The position numbers and the translations under genes are program-made. This document shows, piece after piece, positions 62,057 to 62,280 of a stretch of 62,280 bases of DNA. Source of the DNA: Lachnospiraceae bacterium (GTDB lineage Bacteria > Bacillota > Clostridia > Lachnospirales > Lachnospiraceae); NCBI GenBank assembly GCA_017482205.1, contig JAFUNK010000009.1, positions 1 through 62,280 on the forward strand, written 5' to 3'. The first letter of the stretch is position 1. Each line of letters begins with the position of its first letter. The notes beneath the pieces are model-generated. The model did no database searches. It was given only the letters and a program-made list of their open reading frames with translations, and had not been told where the DNA came from.

Positions 62057-62085
62057 TTGACAAAGAATTAAAGGCGTGATATTCT
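62057..62085 (+). promoter_or_regulatory. Strong promoter P2, probably for an rRNA operon
   Basis: TTGACA (62057-62062), 17 nt, TATTCT (62080-62085). Tandem strong promoters, a leader of more than 190 nt without an ORF, and clustered hairpins (GAAATCG / CGATTTC at 62248-62272) fit an rRNA operon leader in Clostridia. The 16S gene would start beyond the window, so this is inference. Confidence 0.6.
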
Positions 62086-62280
62086 AAATGAGTTGCGGCT
62101 CGAAAGAGTGACAACAACACAGGTTGCGATAGTAACCCAAGTACCTTGACAAATAAACAGCAATGCAACCCTGAAAATTCTTAAAGAGAAAATTCAGAAG
62201 TAACGAACCAAACAAAACAGTAAAAAAGAGCTGAAGCTCTTCGAAATCGTTCCTTGCGGAAGCGATTTCCGAGAACCAAA

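Noticed and set aside
1-62280. Prophage, transposon with transposase, or defence island
   Set aside because: No integrase, transposase, phage structural or restriction/defence gene was recognised; most genes are core functions.

Overview
The window looks like a chromosomal stretch of a low-to-moderate-GC Gram-positive anaerobe of the Clostridia, most likely a Lachnospiraceae member. The basis is strong AGGAGG-type ribosome binding sites, sigma-A promoters with 17-bp spacers, a T-box leader, a VanW protein, several radical-SAM and ferredoxin-type enzymes, a class II GalT, and lineage-type hypothetical proteins (DUF4080, DUF5711, DUF6128-like). The family assignment is inference from gene content; no rRNA gene lies in the window.

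Layout. 1-5.3 kb: start of a minus-strand tRNA transcript, a ferredoxin-fused aldo/keto reductase, an AraC regulator, then galK-galT (Leloir pathway; galM is at 57.4 kb). 5.3-8.9 kb: a probable small RNA, a GH13 glycosidase divergent from an AraC regulator, and an aquaporin. 8.9-10.9 kb: an eroded accessory patch with four evenly built inverted repeats, a Nudix pseudogene, and GrpB and GNAT genes. 10.9-15.8 kb: phosphoesterase, B12/radical-SAM protein, endonuclease III and an exonuclease that overlaps an opposing gene. 15.8-25.5 kb: a 33-residue membrane peptide, VanW protein, HypE-like protein, Lrp plus aminotransferase, trmL, amidase, FUSC exporter, rpe, purine permease and PAP2 phosphatase. 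25.5-28 kb: a calcium-loop protein with a striking leader (sigma-28-like promoter and two CsrA-type sites) and a D-lactate-type dehydrogenase. 28-31 kb: XRE regulator, membrane protein and an ABC exporter. 30.9-33.5 kb: T-box and metG, separated by a fold-back element. 33.5-40.6 kb: hydrolase, GNAT, YesL-like protein, diguanylate cyclase, an orphan MsmX-type ATPase, a CdaR-type regulator and an XRE regulator. 40.8-47 kb: DUF6128-like protein with a 12-residue repeat, PflX-like radical SAM, SRP RNA, flavin reductase, tadA, an NrdG-type activase and a MATE pump. 47-52.1 kb: a yybP-ykoY-like riboswitch ahead of a MacB/FtsX-type ABC exporter, then a GntR regulator with a DUF1648-type membrane protein. 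52.1-62.3 kb: tRNA-Ser with repeated trailer hairpins, a lipoprotein, pfkA, dnaX-ybaB-recR, galM, a LysM/DUF5711/CvpA envelope cluster, and finally tandem strong promoters leading rightwards out of the window, probably for an rRNA operon.

The window is mostly core metabolism, information processing and cell envelope. The most unusual signals are non-coding: the CsrA/sigma-28-like leader (25.58-25.70 kb), the four-hairpin array (9.16-9.40 kb), the fold-back element in the metG leader, the small transcription unit at 5.3 kb, the riboswitch linked to an FtsX-type exporter, and the pfkA leader with a duplicated, sequestered Shine-Dalgarno. I did not see a phage, an insertion sequence with a transposase, a CRISPR array or a defence island.
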